In this document: positions 34,870-43,376 of the stretch, in pieces
How the letters are laid out: every line of letters starts with the position of its first letter
How positions within the stretch are numbered: the first letter of the stretch is position 1
Assembly: GCA_945870425.1 (NCBI GenBank)
Contig: CAMBSD010000005.1
Location: 1-64,000 of the forward strand
Source: Chitinophaga pinensis
GTDB lineage: Bacteria > Bacteroidota > Bacteroidia > UKL13-3
DNA: 64,000 nucleotides
Direction: 5' to 3'
Notes under the pieces: generated by a model
The model's database searches: none
The model's input: the letters and a program-made list of their open reading frames with translations, nothing else
What the model was told of the DNA's origin: nothing
Program-made: the position numbers and the translations under genes

Positions 34870-35241
34870 TTAAAGCATATAATAATCCAAAGTTTTTTTC
34901 AATACCAGTTGGTTCAACCTTGAGTTTATTGTTTTTTGATTTTGCAAATAATATTCCAATTCATCATGTGTAAAAAGCCCGATACAAATTCCAATCAATT
35001 GTTGTTTTAAAACTAAGTTCTTACTTAGGTATTTTGTAATAAAAACCAATTGCTCTTTTTTATCAATTGGCATTGTATGCTCAGCAAGATTATTGTTCAA
35101 TAAACGAATGACAATATCGTGTTGCCATTTAAGTATAGGGCGCAGGGTATGGTTTTGAAAAGTCTCGGCATCAAGGCTTGTTTTACTTGTATCGAATTTT
35201 ATTTCAGGTCGTAAATCTAACAAGGTTTCGTTTCGGGTCAT
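34870..35241 (-). CDS. Small conserved Bacteroidota protein ('glyoxalase'-annotated family)
   Basis: 123 residues from ATG 35241 (MTRNETLLDLRPEIKFDTSK). A longer frame to 35415 translates through the palindromic repeat, so the repeat-derived N-terminus is not real. The sequence EAETFQN-like (LDAETFQNHTLRPILKWQHD), then KEQLVFITKYLSKNLVLKQQ and IGLFTHDELEYYLQN match, from memory, a small helical family often mislabelled as glyoxalase in Bacteroidota genomes; no metal-ligand pattern of true glyoxalases is present. Function unknown. Confidence 0.6.
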   Translation of the reverse strand: MTRNETLLDLRPEIKFDTSKTSLDAETFQNHTLRPILKWQHDIVIRLLNNNLAEHTMPIDKKEQLVFITKYLSKNLVLKQQLIGICIGLFTHDELEYYLQNQKTINSRLNQLVLKKTLDYYML

Positions 35242-35384
35242 AACACTATAAGGATTAAAAGGGGATATTGTTTTTAGGGTTGAAAATTGTAGGGTATTTT
35301 CTTGCCAATGATTGGTGTTTAGCGTAGCGTCACCAAACATATAATGAACGGTTAGAATAACACCAACCTTAGGCAGAGATGCCT

Positions 35385-35440
35385 TATGGTCGTTGGAGCG
35401 CAGCCGAAACGCCATTTCGACTCCGTTAAATGAACGTTTC
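35385..35440. repeat. REP-like palindromic repeat, copy B
   Basis: Diverged second copy of the element at 30944. It keeps the flanks TATGGTCGTT and TAAATGAACGTTTC and the core AGCCGAAACGCCATTTCG, but has lost perfect pairing in the outer stem. It lies just upstream of the small minus-strand gene and about 95 bp from the BRO-N gene stop. Confidence 0.7.
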
Positions 35441-35535
35441 GATAAAAAAATTTACCCTTACCGCTAAATAGTTTTTGACGCCATTCTAAACGAATTTGAT
35501 GCTATAGTTTTAATTGAATATACCTCAATAATTAG

Positions 35536-36405
35536 TTAGTCTTTATCAACTTGCTTTTTCTTAGATGGAAGTTTTTTCACTTCATTAATCTCTTTCGATA
35601 CAGATTTTGCATTGATTGCCGAAACCACTTTTTTCCCTGTTTTAGCTTCCAATTCTTTCATCGCAACTTTGGCTACATTCCCACCTTGTTTAGCTACTTT
35701 TTTACTTGCCTCAAAATCTTTCGGGTTCACAGCAACAGAAATATCTTTAGTAGATGCCTCAGCCAACATATTAAGTATAAGTTCGGTGTTGGTCATATTA
35801 TCTCTTAGGTTTTCTTTTTTCAAACCTTTGAGAACTTTGTATTCCTTGGTGGTTTTGCCTGCCCAAGCTTTGGTGATTATATCGGTAAGAGTAGCAAATT
35901 GTTGCCCCTCTTTTAAACCCTTTTTCTTCCATTCGTCTGTTAATTCTTTCCTTACTTCAATACTTTTCAATCGCTGATTTATCCAGTTTTCAGAATACCC
36001 TAAGTTCAGATAGTTTTCTAATGCCCTGTCGATAGTCAATTCTGGGTCTTGCATTTCATCCAATCGTTCAGATGCTACCTTTGCTAGCCATAATTTAAAT
36101 GGCTCTGCTTTGGGTGATGGAATGGATTGAATTAAGCGAAAAAGCTGCTCTGTATCGGCTACATCGGTCAAGCGCATTTTACCATCTGCAGCAAGCATTT
36201 TCAAACCGTGACAATTTTTCACGGTTTCATTTCCTTCTTCTTTAAGCCGCTGTTTGAGCTTTCGCCAATAGGCATTTGGGTCTATACTTTCTGTAAGTAT
36301 GGCAATTACATCTACTATAGAAATATACCATTTCTCTTGCTCCGCATCCCAAAGGGTTCTTACTTGTTTTTCTTCGAATAATTTTATGGCGCTATCCTTA
36401 CCCAT
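35536..36405 (-). CDS. BRO-N domain (phage antirepressor-like) protein
   Basis: 289 residues. The N-terminal 105 residues are a BRO-N domain: KLFEEKQVRTLWDAEQEKWY, ISIVDVIAILTESIDPNAYW, and MRLTDVADTEQLFRLIQSIP. The middle region (residues about 120-210) resembles DinD-type proteins (DELTDEWKKKGLKEGQQFAT-like: LTDEWKKKGLKEGQQFATLT). The tail is lysine-rich and disordered. BRO-N proteins are typical of phages and mobile islands and bind DNA or act in antirepression. No phage genes surround it; the island is delimited by repeats, so it may be a domesticated or relic gene. Confidence 0.8.
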   Translation of the reverse strand: MGKDSAIKLFEEKQVRTLWDAEQEKWYISIVDVIAILTESIDPNAYWRKLKQRLKEEGNETVKNCHGLKMLAADGKMRLTDVADTEQLFRLIQSIPSPKAEPFKLWLAKVASERLDEMQDPELTIDRALENYLNLGYSENWINQRLKSIEVRKELTDEWKKKGLKEGQQFATLTDIITKAWAGKTTKEYKVLKGLKKENLRDNMTNTELILNMLAEASTKDISVAVNPKDFEASKKVAKQGGNVAKVAMKELEAKTGKKVVSAINAKSVSKEINEVKKLPSKKKQVDKD

Positions 36406-36794
36406 TTTTATAAAATATTTTCAATGATTACTATTTACCCAATCTCTTAATTGTTTTTATAGAGGTTTATTTTAAAGGTCTAATAAAGCTAAAATTATTC
36501 CGATAAGCTCCAAATATGGCATTTTTATTCTCAATTGAATTCTGTTGTTTAAAATGAAAGAAAAATCAAAGTATTTATATAGCAACTCAGAATTCATTAT
36601 CGTCTCGCATGTAAATATTTATTCTAGCCTTCGGCTAAATTGTAAGCTTCCCCAAAATTAGGACTATTTGTTAATAGACAAAAACAAATAAATTTACCCC
36701 AAACATACAATTTTCAAAACGAATACCATAAACAAAAAATCCCAAGCCAAAGGCTCAGGATTTTCAATATAGTTTGCTATGATTGGGCTTAAAA
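36406..36794. other. Gene-free intergenic stretch
   Basis: About 390 bp, strongly AT-rich, between the BRO-N start and the dapA stop. Apart from the dapA terminator at 36736-36764 and a short CCTTCGG hairpin-like motif near 36634, I see no coding frame or further structure. Confidence 0.5.
36736..36764 (-). terminator. Terminator after dapA
   Basis: AAAATCCcaAGCC / GGCTcaGGATTTT stem (two mismatched pairs) with an AAA loop, followed on the minus strand by a T-run, 30 bp past the dapA stop. Confidence 0.75.
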
Positions 36795-37664
36795 CTACCT
36801 CAACGCCTCATACTGCTTTTGTATGCTTTGGTAGGCTTGTTCGTTAACAGGTACCAATGGCAAACGTAATACATTTTCGCATATACCCATTTGCTGAAGA
36901 AGTGCTTTTATACCTCCTGGGTTTCCATCTAGGTAGATAGATTTCATGATGCTATATAGTTTAAAATGCAAGCTACGTGCTGTGCTCATATCACCATCCA
37001 ATGCGGCTCTCACCATATCTGAAAAGTCTTTTGGATAGGCTTGCCCAATTACTGAAATAACACCTTGCATACCCATGCCAATAAAAGGCACTGTTAGGTT
37101 ATCATCACCACTAATGATTGCAAAATGTGAAGGTGCGTCATGCAGTAAATCCATAAATTGTTCGGCATTGCCCGAAGCTTCTTTAATGGCAATAAACTTT
37201 TTGCTGGCATTGGCCAAACGCAAAGTGGTGCTAGCACTCATATTGCTCATGGTGCGGCCTGGCACATTATATAAAATTATGGGTTTAGGTGAAGCTTCTG
37301 CCACGGCCATAAAATGTTGGTAGATGCCCTCTTGTGAAGGTTTGTTATAAAAAGGACTTACCGAAAGAATGGCATCATACCCACTGAAATCAAAGCCTTT
37401 AATATAGTCTGTAATTTCTTTGGTATAGTTTCCACCAATGCCCGCTACGCATAGCACTCTGCCTTTGGCTTGTTGCGCAATAAAGCTATATACTTGTTTT
37501 TTTTCGTCTTTGCTCAAGGTAACGCTTTCTCCTGTAGTACCAAGGGCTACAAGATATTCAACGCCCCCTACAATGGTATGTTCAATAAGGTTTGATAAGG
37601 CATCAAAATCGATGCTATAATCTTTTTTAAACGGTGTGATAAGTGCTAAGCCTGTTCCTTTCAT
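36795..37664 (-). CDS. dapA: 4-Hydroxy-tetrahydrodipicolinate synthase
   Basis: 289 residues, DapA/NAL TIM-barrel. Schiff-base lysine K161 (FIAIKEASG), Tyr132 in ILYNVPGRT with Arg137, Tyr106 in SVSPFYNKPSQEG, and the LGTTGES pyruvate-carboxylate loop at residues 41-47 are all present, the catalytic set of dihydrodipicolinate synthases. It condenses pyruvate with aspartate semialdehyde for lysine and meso-DAP. Length typical. It lies 13 bp after the first glycosyltransferase gene on the same strand, so read-through from the polysaccharide cluster is possible. Confidence 0.94.
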   Translation of the reverse strand: MKGTGLALITPFKKDYSIDFDALSNLIEHTIVGGVEYLVALGTTGESVTLSKDEKKQVYSFIAQQAKGRVLCVAGIGGNYTKEITDYIKGFDFSGYDAILSVSPFYNKPSQEGIYQHFMAVAEASPKPIILYNVPGRTMSNMSASTTLRLANASKKFIAIKEASGNAEQFMDLLHDAPSHFAIISGDDNLTVPFIGMGMQGVISVIGQAYPKDFSDMVRAALDGDMSTARSLHFKLYSIMKSIYLDGNPGGIKALLQQMGICENVLRLPLVPVNEQAYQSIQKQYEALR

Positions 37665-37677
37665 ACCGCAAATTAAT

Positions 37678-38427
37678 TTAATTAAAACGATACTGAAAAA
37701 TTTTAGAGAAAGGTTTGAGCAACAAAGTAAAAAGTCGGGGTTTCATCTGATTAATTTTCCAGGCTTTTCTATCTTCCATGTTAGCCTTCAATCTATTGCC
37801 CAAACTGCGGTTACTAGCACCTCCTACCCTCATTTTGATAAAGTATTTAGGTAGGTAACAAATATGAATATGGTGATTTAAAATAAAACGAAGCATCAAC
37901 TCGTAGTCGGCTGCAAATTTCAATTCGGTATTAAAGGCCCCGTATTTTTGGTAAACTTCGCGTTTGGCAAAAAAGGCAGGATGCGGAGGCATCCATCCGT
38001 AATAAAAGCTATCAGGCTTATAGATGCCTGCATTCCAAGTTCGGATAATCTTGTCTTTGTTGTTATTACTGACATAATACAAATTGCTATACACGGCATC
38101 GCAATTTTGTTGTTCAAAAGCCTCTACAACTTGTGAAATCACAGAACGATTCACGTAAAAATCATCCGAATGCAGAAGGGCAATCACCTCTCCAGAAGCC
38201 ATGGAAATACCCTTGTTTAAGGCATAATACACACCTTTGTCTTTTTCGCTAATGAACTTGTCAATTTTATCTCCATAAGATTGCACAAGCTCAATGGTAC
38301 CATCTGTTGAGCCTCCATCCACTATGATATACTCAATGTCCGCATGTGTTTGACCCAATACCGATTCGATGGCATCGCTGAGATACCTGCGGTTTGACAA
38401 AACGGCTGTGATAACAGATACTTTCAA
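37678..38427 (-). CDS. Family 2 glycosyltransferase (polysaccharide locus)
   Basis: 249 residues. GT-A signature KVSVITAVLSNRRYLSDAIE, IEYIIVDGGSTDGTIELVQ, GVYYALNKGISMASGEVIAL, then HSDD as the DxD-type metal site and ADYELMLRF near the C-terminal catalytic helix. Resembles WcaA-type sugar transferases. Last gene of a run of minus-strand glycosyltransferases, four bases from the next (38432). Confidence 0.87.
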   Translation of the reverse strand: MKVSVITAVLSNRRYLSDAIESVLGQTHADIEYIIVDGGSTDGTIELVQSYGDKIDKFISEKDKGVYYALNKGISMASGEVIALLHSDDFYVNRSVISQVVEAFEQQNCDAVYSNLYYVSNNNKDKIIRTWNAGIYKPDSFYYGWMPPHPAFFAKREVYQKYGAFNTELKFAADYELMLRFILNHHIHICYLPKYFIKMRVGGASNRSLGNRLKANMEDRKAWKINQMKPRLFTLLLKPFSKIFQYRFN

Positions 38428-38431
38428 AGTC

Positions 38432-39244
38432 TTATTTCAATAGGTTATTAATGGTACTGCGCGTTGGGTCGAACAACCAACCCCATTTATTAAAATAGTA
38501 AAATGCCGATTGGATATGGTATTTGAGCAATTTATAGTTTTTGTATGAACCCTTTTCGTAATGATGAATGATGCTGGCCTCGGGATAATACATGGTTTTG
38601 TATTGGCTGTTTATCCTTCTGCTGAGGTCGGTATCTTCAAGGTACATAAAGAAATTCTCGTCAAACAAACCCACTGTTTTCAAGGCTTCGCATCGTATAA
38701 ACATAAAACAACCTGAAAGATTGGGGATTTCCATGCTCTTCGAAAAATCTTTAAACTTCAATTCATAGGCATCCAAACGGGTTTTAAAAAAGGGTTTTAA
38801 AAAACTAGGAATGAACCTGCGCATGATTAAATCAAAGGGGGTGGGTATTTGCTTACACAGATATTGGTTTTCGCCATTTGGGTATAAGACCTTGGGCATT
38901 AATAAACCTACATTCTTTTGTTGGTTCATACAATCCACACAAGTTAATAAAGCCTGCAAAGTCACCTCTATATCAGGATTCAGAATGATGTGATAAGTAC
39001 TATCATCAATGGCTTTGCGAAGTGCGATGTTATGGGCTTTGCCATATCCCAGGTTGGCATTGTTAAAAATATATTGAACTTTATTACTATTAAAATAATT
39101 CGCATCAAAGCGACTTATAGGTGAATTATCAATGATATGAATATCAGAAACGATGTCGGCATGCTTCAGTTCAGTTATTACTTTATCAATCATGTCGGCA
39201 TGATGATTATAAATAACGATGGAACAAGTTAAGGATACAGACAT
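38432..39244 (-). CDS. Family 2 glycosyltransferase (rhamnosyltransferase-like)
   Basis: 270 residues. SIVIYNHHADMIDKVITELK at the N-terminus, IHIIDNSP, NNANLGYGKAHNIALRKAID, ILNPDIEV (DxD-type) and NFFMYLEDTDLSRRI, which is the WcaK/RfbF rhamnosyltransferase-type pattern. Adjacent (9 bp) to the methyltransferase gene upstream. Donor and acceptor are not predictable. Confidence 0.87.
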   Translation of the reverse strand: MSVSLTCSIVIYNHHADMIDKVITELKHADIVSDIHIIDNSPISRFDANYFNSNKVQYIFNNANLGYGKAHNIALRKAIDDSTYHIILNPDIEVTLQALLTCVDCMNQQKNVGLLMPKVLYPNGENQYLCKQIPTPFDLIMRRFIPSFLKPFFKTRLDAYELKFKDFSKSMEIPNLSGCFMFIRCEALKTVGLFDENFFMYLEDTDLSRRINSQYKTMYYPEASIIHHYEKGSYKNYKLLKYHIQSAFYYFNKWGWLFDPTRSTINNLLK

Positions 39245-39253
39245 TATTGGATA

Positions 39254-39922
39254 TTATTTTTGACAAGAGACAACTCTTTTAGCAGGGACTATTCCATGTT
39301 TTGCGTCTTCAATCAAATGCAATTGAACATTAATAAAACCAGATTTTTCAAGTTTGACTTTGATATCTAAACCATAATTCCTGAAAGCCAAAATTCCTTT
39401 AGAACGCAAGTGATCACCATGATATTCGGGCTCTAGCATGTGAACAATTTCACCCTTTTCAATTTTGGCTCTTTCAACGGTTTCGGGAACTTCATTGATA
39501 GGAACCGTAAACACAAAATATGCTCCAGGTTTTAAGCACCTGTATATTTCAGAAAAACCTTTGGCATCATCAGGCACATGCTCAAACACCTCGGTTGAAG
39601 TGAATAAATCATAGCTATTGTTAGCAAAACTGAGCATTTGCAAATCTTGGCATTGCACACCATTCACAATCTCACCTGATGCCACATTATCAAAATACTC
39701 CGAAGTGGTTAAACATTTGAATCTCTTTCTGAGGTAATTATAAATAGCACCATGTTTAGAAAACTCATGCACATAAGCATTATCATCCAATTTGATACCA
39801 TCCAAAACCTTACCCATGGCGCGATGGATAAACGATGAGCGACACTTTATGCAGCGCAAACCAAAAACACTTGCGTTTATTTTGACTATCGGAAAATTAC
39901 ATAAATTACAAAACCTAATCAT
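39254..39922 (-). CDS. SAM-dependent methyltransferase with N-terminal zinc ribbon
   Basis: 222 residues. Two CxxC pairs at the N-terminus (Cys5/Cys8 and Cys24/Cys27) form a short zinc ribbon. A methyltransferase domain follows; motif I is weak (TTSEYFDNVASGEIVNGVQC in its place), but FTSTEVFEHVPDDAKGFSEI and LKPGAYFVFTVP are typical of class I enzymes. Within a polysaccharide locus it probably methylates a sugar. The degenerate motif I is a caution. Confidence 0.75.
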   Translation of the reverse strand: MIRFCNLCNFPIVKINASVFGLRCIKCRSSFIHRAMGKVLDGIKLDDNAYVHEFSKHGAIYNYLRKRFKCLTTSEYFDNVASGEIVNGVQCQDLQMLSFANNSYDLFTSTEVFEHVPDDAKGFSEIYRCLKPGAYFVFTVPINEVPETVERAKIEKGEIVHMLEPEYHGDHLRSKGILAFRNYGLDIKVKLEKSGFINVQLHLIEDAKHGIVPAKRVVSCQK

Positions 39923-39993
39923 CCAAAATTCAATTTATGGCAAACTAAAGAAATAATCTGAATGTTTAGGGTATGATTTAATAAATATTGGAA

Positions 39994-41043
39994 TTAGTTT
40001 TTCTTTAAGCCTAAAGTCTTTTGCATATCAGTGTGCATAAGGGATAGCTGAGACTCCCAATTATAAAGATTTAACATTTTATTTATCAAGGCTTTATCAA
40101 AATCATAGTCATCAATATTTTCAAAATAATGCTTCAATTGCTCTGAGTCATACAAAGAAAAAGAAAGCACTATGCCTTTGTCAAATTCTTTCAAAGCACC
40201 ACCATCAGAGCAAATAACCTTACAATTGTTCTGTAAGGCTTCAAGCACAGGCAGGCCAAATCCTTCATAAATACTAGGGTAGACAAAAGCCGATGCTTTG
40301 GTATATAATTCCATTAAGACCAAGTCCGACACATAGCTCATGGTAATGATTTTATCACTAGGCATATCACCCAAAACAGACACATCATCTTTAGTGCAAA
40401 TAATTAATTTCTTATCGGTTTTTGATTGTAAGAAAACATCTTTCATCCACCCTATGTTCTTGTGATTTCTTAAATTACCACAATAGAAAAAGAAGGATTG
40501 GGGCAACGTGATCTGTGATGAACTTGTGCTGGCACTTAATTGGTTTACACCTTCATAAAACACTTTGGACGAAAAGCCCATTGCATTCACATCGGCTTGG
40601 GTGGTTTTTGAAACAGAAATAATATAATCGCTGTTTTTTAAACTTCGTTTTACAATGATATCATAATACCTGACAGCAAGGGTATTAACTATAGGATTGG
40701 AGCTAAAAAAATGAGGTACCACCGAATACATCAAATCATGCACAGTGCTGATGTATTTTTTGTTTTTTAGTTTCTTGTATGAATTAGAATAATAAAGTGA
40801 ATGGTAAATATCGAAATCTAAAGTTTGTAAGAATGAATGAAAGCGAAAAAAGTGAAACAAATTAAAAGGTACACAATGGCAAACTACAGCATTAGCGGGC
40901 TTTTCAATCAAGTCAGGCATCACTAAGACTTGAACATTTTCTATACCATACTCTGTTTGATAACTTTTGATGAGCTCAACAGAGTATCTGTGAATACCTG
41001 TGATTTTATTGGATAATAAACGCCCATCTAGTAATACTTTCAT
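39994..41043 (-). CDS. Family 4-type glycosyltransferase
   Basis: 349 residues, GT-B fold. The N-terminal KVLLDGRLLSNKITGIHRYS and ISTVHDLMYSVVPHFF, then the C-terminal nucleotide-sugar part FVYPSIYEGFGLPVLEALQN with E-x7-E, match the GT4/mannosyltransferase group. It sits 11 bp from the next upstream gene. Donor unknown. Confidence 0.88.
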   Translation of the reverse strand: MKVLLDGRLLSNKITGIHRYSVELIKSYQTEYGIENVQVLVMPDLIEKPANAVVCHCVPFNLFHFFRFHSFLQTLDFDIYHSLYYSNSYKKLKNKKYISTVHDLMYSVVPHFFSSNPIVNTLAVRYYDIIVKRSLKNSDYIISVSKTTQADVNAMGFSSKVFYEGVNQLSASTSSSQITLPQSFFFYCGNLRNHKNIGWMKDVFLQSKTDKKLIICTKDDVSVLGDMPSDKIITMSYVSDLVLMELYTKASAFVYPSIYEGFGLPVLEALQNNCKVICSDGGALKEFDKGIVLSFSLYDSEQLKHYFENIDDYDFDKALINKMLNLYNWESQLSLMHTDMQKTLGLKKN

Positions 41044-41053
41044 TGCTTCAATA

Positions 41054-42010
41054 TTAGGAAATAGATTGTGTAAATATCAATTTTAGAATGGGTATTACCC
41101 TATCAAATTGTCTACGAAGCAATCGATTCATAACAGATACCATTAAACCCAAACGAACCCCAAAACTTGAAAAGCCATTCCTTTGAGCAAATAATAATCG
41201 GTTGCGTAATTGCATGATATCAATTCGCTTGGAATTACTGCTGCCACTTTGCTTATGATAGATGATGGAATCTTCTACCAATTGCATTCCAAAACCATTT
41301 CTAAAGGCCCTAAAACAATAATCTGTTTCTTCAAAATACAAAAAATAATCCTCAAACATATAGCCAGTTTTCTCAAAACATTCGCGTGTGATATAAAATG
41401 ATGCACCAATGATATAATCAATTCGAGGCTTATCAGACAGATTGGTTAGGTTACTACTGGTACAAAAAAAACTATTTATGCTGCCACCTATGGATTGTAT
41501 TTGTGTTCGATTATCGAAATCAAAGATAAGACTACCAAAGATTCCAATTGATGAATTTGCTTTGTAATTTCTTGCCTTTACTAGCGCTTTTAAAGCCCTT
41601 TCATCACAATCCACATCCGTATTAAGCAGCCAGTAATCATGACCATTAGACTGCATGATTTCATGCACAAACCTGATGGCAACATTATTGGCGTAAGCAA
41701 AGCCTCCATTGTGGTTGCTTCTAATAAAATTTAACTGACTTAATTTTGAAGGAATACCTTGGTATGATTTCTCTCGATAATCATAATCTGTATTTGAAAA
41801 ATCAATGTTTTCCTTTTTTAAATAATCAAGAATCTTTTCACAAGACTTATTCTGTGAGGCGTTGTCAACCAAAACAATCTTATACTTATTCTCTTTAAAT
41901 CGGGAAATGCTTTTTAGACAATGTAGGGTGTCTTCAAACTTATTGTAGTTAATCAATACAATAATGGTTTCGCATATATGTTGATTGGTTTGTTGCAAGC
42001 TATAATTCAT
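41054..42010 (-). CDS. Family 2 glycosyltransferase
   Basis: 318 residues. TIIVLINYNKFEDTLHCLKS, IVLVDNASQNKSCEKILDYL, SNHNGGFAYANNVAIRFVHE, WLLNTDVDCDE (DxD-type), and DYFLYFEETDYCFRAF, a rhamnosyltransferase-like pattern similar to the gene at 38432 but longer. Its start overlaps the end of the wzy gene by 11 bp. Confidence 0.87.
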   Translation of the reverse strand: MNYSLQQTNQHICETIIVLINYNKFEDTLHCLKSISRFKENKYKIVLVDNASQNKSCEKILDYLKKENIDFSNTDYDYREKSYQGIPSKLSQLNFIRSNHNGGFAYANNVAIRFVHEIMQSNGHDYWLLNTDVDCDERALKALVKARNYKANSSIGIFGSLIFDFDNRTQIQSIGGSINSFFCTSSNLTNLSDKPRIDYIIGASFYITRECFEKTGYMFEDYFLYFEETDYCFRAFRNGFGMQLVEDSIIYHKQSGSSNSKRIDIMQLRNRLLFAQRNGFSSFGVRLGLMVSVMNRLLRRQFDRVIPILKLIFTQSIS

Positions 42011-43322
42011 TTTTTAATGAGCCATATACGATTACCATGCTTGCCATAAACCAGGTAAAAACACTCCAAGGACCGATATTAATTAAATTAAAAACACCAG
42101 CAGCTAAATAAGCGCCAAAGAAACCAGCAAAGCCTAAAATAAAACTTGATTCAGACTTATTAAGCATATTTATAATGACTGACCAAATGCGATAATACAA
42201 AAAAAGATATAAGGCAACTCCTACCGCACCACTGTACATAAACACAGATAAAATCAGGTTATCAAAGCCTAGGGTTCCATCATCATCATTAAACACATCA
42301 GGAAAAATACTGATGAGAGAGGAGTCACCCGCATGCTGAATCAAACCCCAACCTAAAAAATAATCATACCAATGAGAAGTAGAAATATATCCCTCAAAAA
42401 GCCTAATAAAATAGGTATACCTAACAATGGTGGAAGATTTATCTGCAAAGCCTGTGGAGGCACTATCGCCATAAATGGCATCAAACGACAAATAGAAAAG
42501 CAATAGGTGCAATAAGATGGTAAATAAAAATGGCAGTGATTTAATGATAGCCTTATGAATGCTTTGGTAATATTGAATAACTATAATGATGAAAGCACTC
42601 ATTAATGAATAAAAATAAATGTTTCGGGTTTGACAAATAAGAACACCTAAAAGGGCAAATGCAAAAAACAGGTAATCTCTAATAGTCTTATTCGGACTTA
42701 ACAATTTGGACAATGATAGACTAAAAACAAAGGTGGCTAAAATACCGTACTCATATGATGACCTAAAAATAGCTGGAGGTCTAAAAGTGCCAAGTAATTC
42801 TGCCTTTACCAAAAGTTCCTTACCCCCTTCTCCCTTTAACTCAAACAAGGGACTTTTTAAGATAAATTGCAATAACGCTAAAAAGAAAAGCACAATGGCA
42901 GAGCATCCAAATACCTCATAACAAGTTTTAAATAAACTTTCGATAGTTGATTTTAATTCCCTTGTATCAACAAAAAATAAGGAAAGGTTTATAGCAAAAA
43001 AAAGGAGCATATAATAAATTATATAACCAATATAAACTACCTGATAGTCAAACCTAATTAGCAAGACCGAACTTAGCACCGAATAAGCTAAAAAGAGCGA
43101 TTGTGTAATGAAAACCCTTTTCTGAACCAGTATGATATTTTTGCTTAAAGCCAATTGAAAAACATGGAAAGCAGCAGCCCCTATAATGAAGGCTTCAACC
43201 ATTTGTATCTTAAAAATATTAATCCCTAAAAAACTGCCTTGAACAATTACAAAAACATTAAAAAACAGGTAAATAACCAAGGCATAGAAATAAAAATGAA
43301 ATATTTTCAAGCTAAAATTCAC
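42000..43322 (-). CDS. O-antigen/polysaccharide polymerase-like membrane protein (Wzy/WaaL type)
   Basis: 440 residues, about 11-12 transmembrane helices and one large periplasmic loop (about residues 300-370, with the FEGYISTSHWYDYFLGWGL and HAGDSSLISIFPDVF segments). Arginine and histidine pairs in the loops fit the Wzy/WaaL O-antigen ligase superfamily. In this locus the likely role is polymerisation of the repeat unit at the outer face of the inner membrane. Identified by topology and context; sequence is divergent. Divergent from wzx with 54 bp between. Confidence 0.75.
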   Translation of the reverse strand: MNFSLKIFHFYFYALVIYLFFNVFVIVQGSFLGINIFKIQMVEAFIIGAAAFHVFQLALSKNIILVQKRVFITQSLFLAYSVLSSVLLIRFDYQVVYIGYIIYYMLLFFAINLSLFFVDTRELKSTIESLFKTCYEVFGCSAIVLFFLALLQFILKSPLFELKGEGGKELLVKAELLGTFRPPAIFRSSYEYGILATFVFSLSLSKLLSPNKTIRDYLFFAFALLGVLICQTRNIYFYSLMSAFIIIVIQYYQSIHKAIIKSLPFLFTILLHLLLFYLSFDAIYGDSASTGFADKSSTIVRYTYFIRLFEGYISTSHWYDYFLGWGLIQHAGDSSLISIFPDVFNDDDGTLGFDNLILSVFMYSGAVGVALYLFLYYRIWSVIINMLNKSESSFILGFAGFFGAYLAAGVFNLINIGPWSVFTWFMASMVIVYGSLKNEL

Positions 43323-43376
43323 CGATTTTATAGTTAAGTAAGATTAATTTATTAATTATGCATAAATAATATTTCA

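Noticed and set aside
35242-35415. N-terminal extension of the small minus-strand protein (to 35415)
   Set aside because: Reads through the palindromic repeat copy B; the conserved protein begins at the internal ATG (35241).
35612-35977. 121-codon plus-strand frame
   Set aside because: Shadow of the BRO-N gene on the opposite strand; no family-like features.
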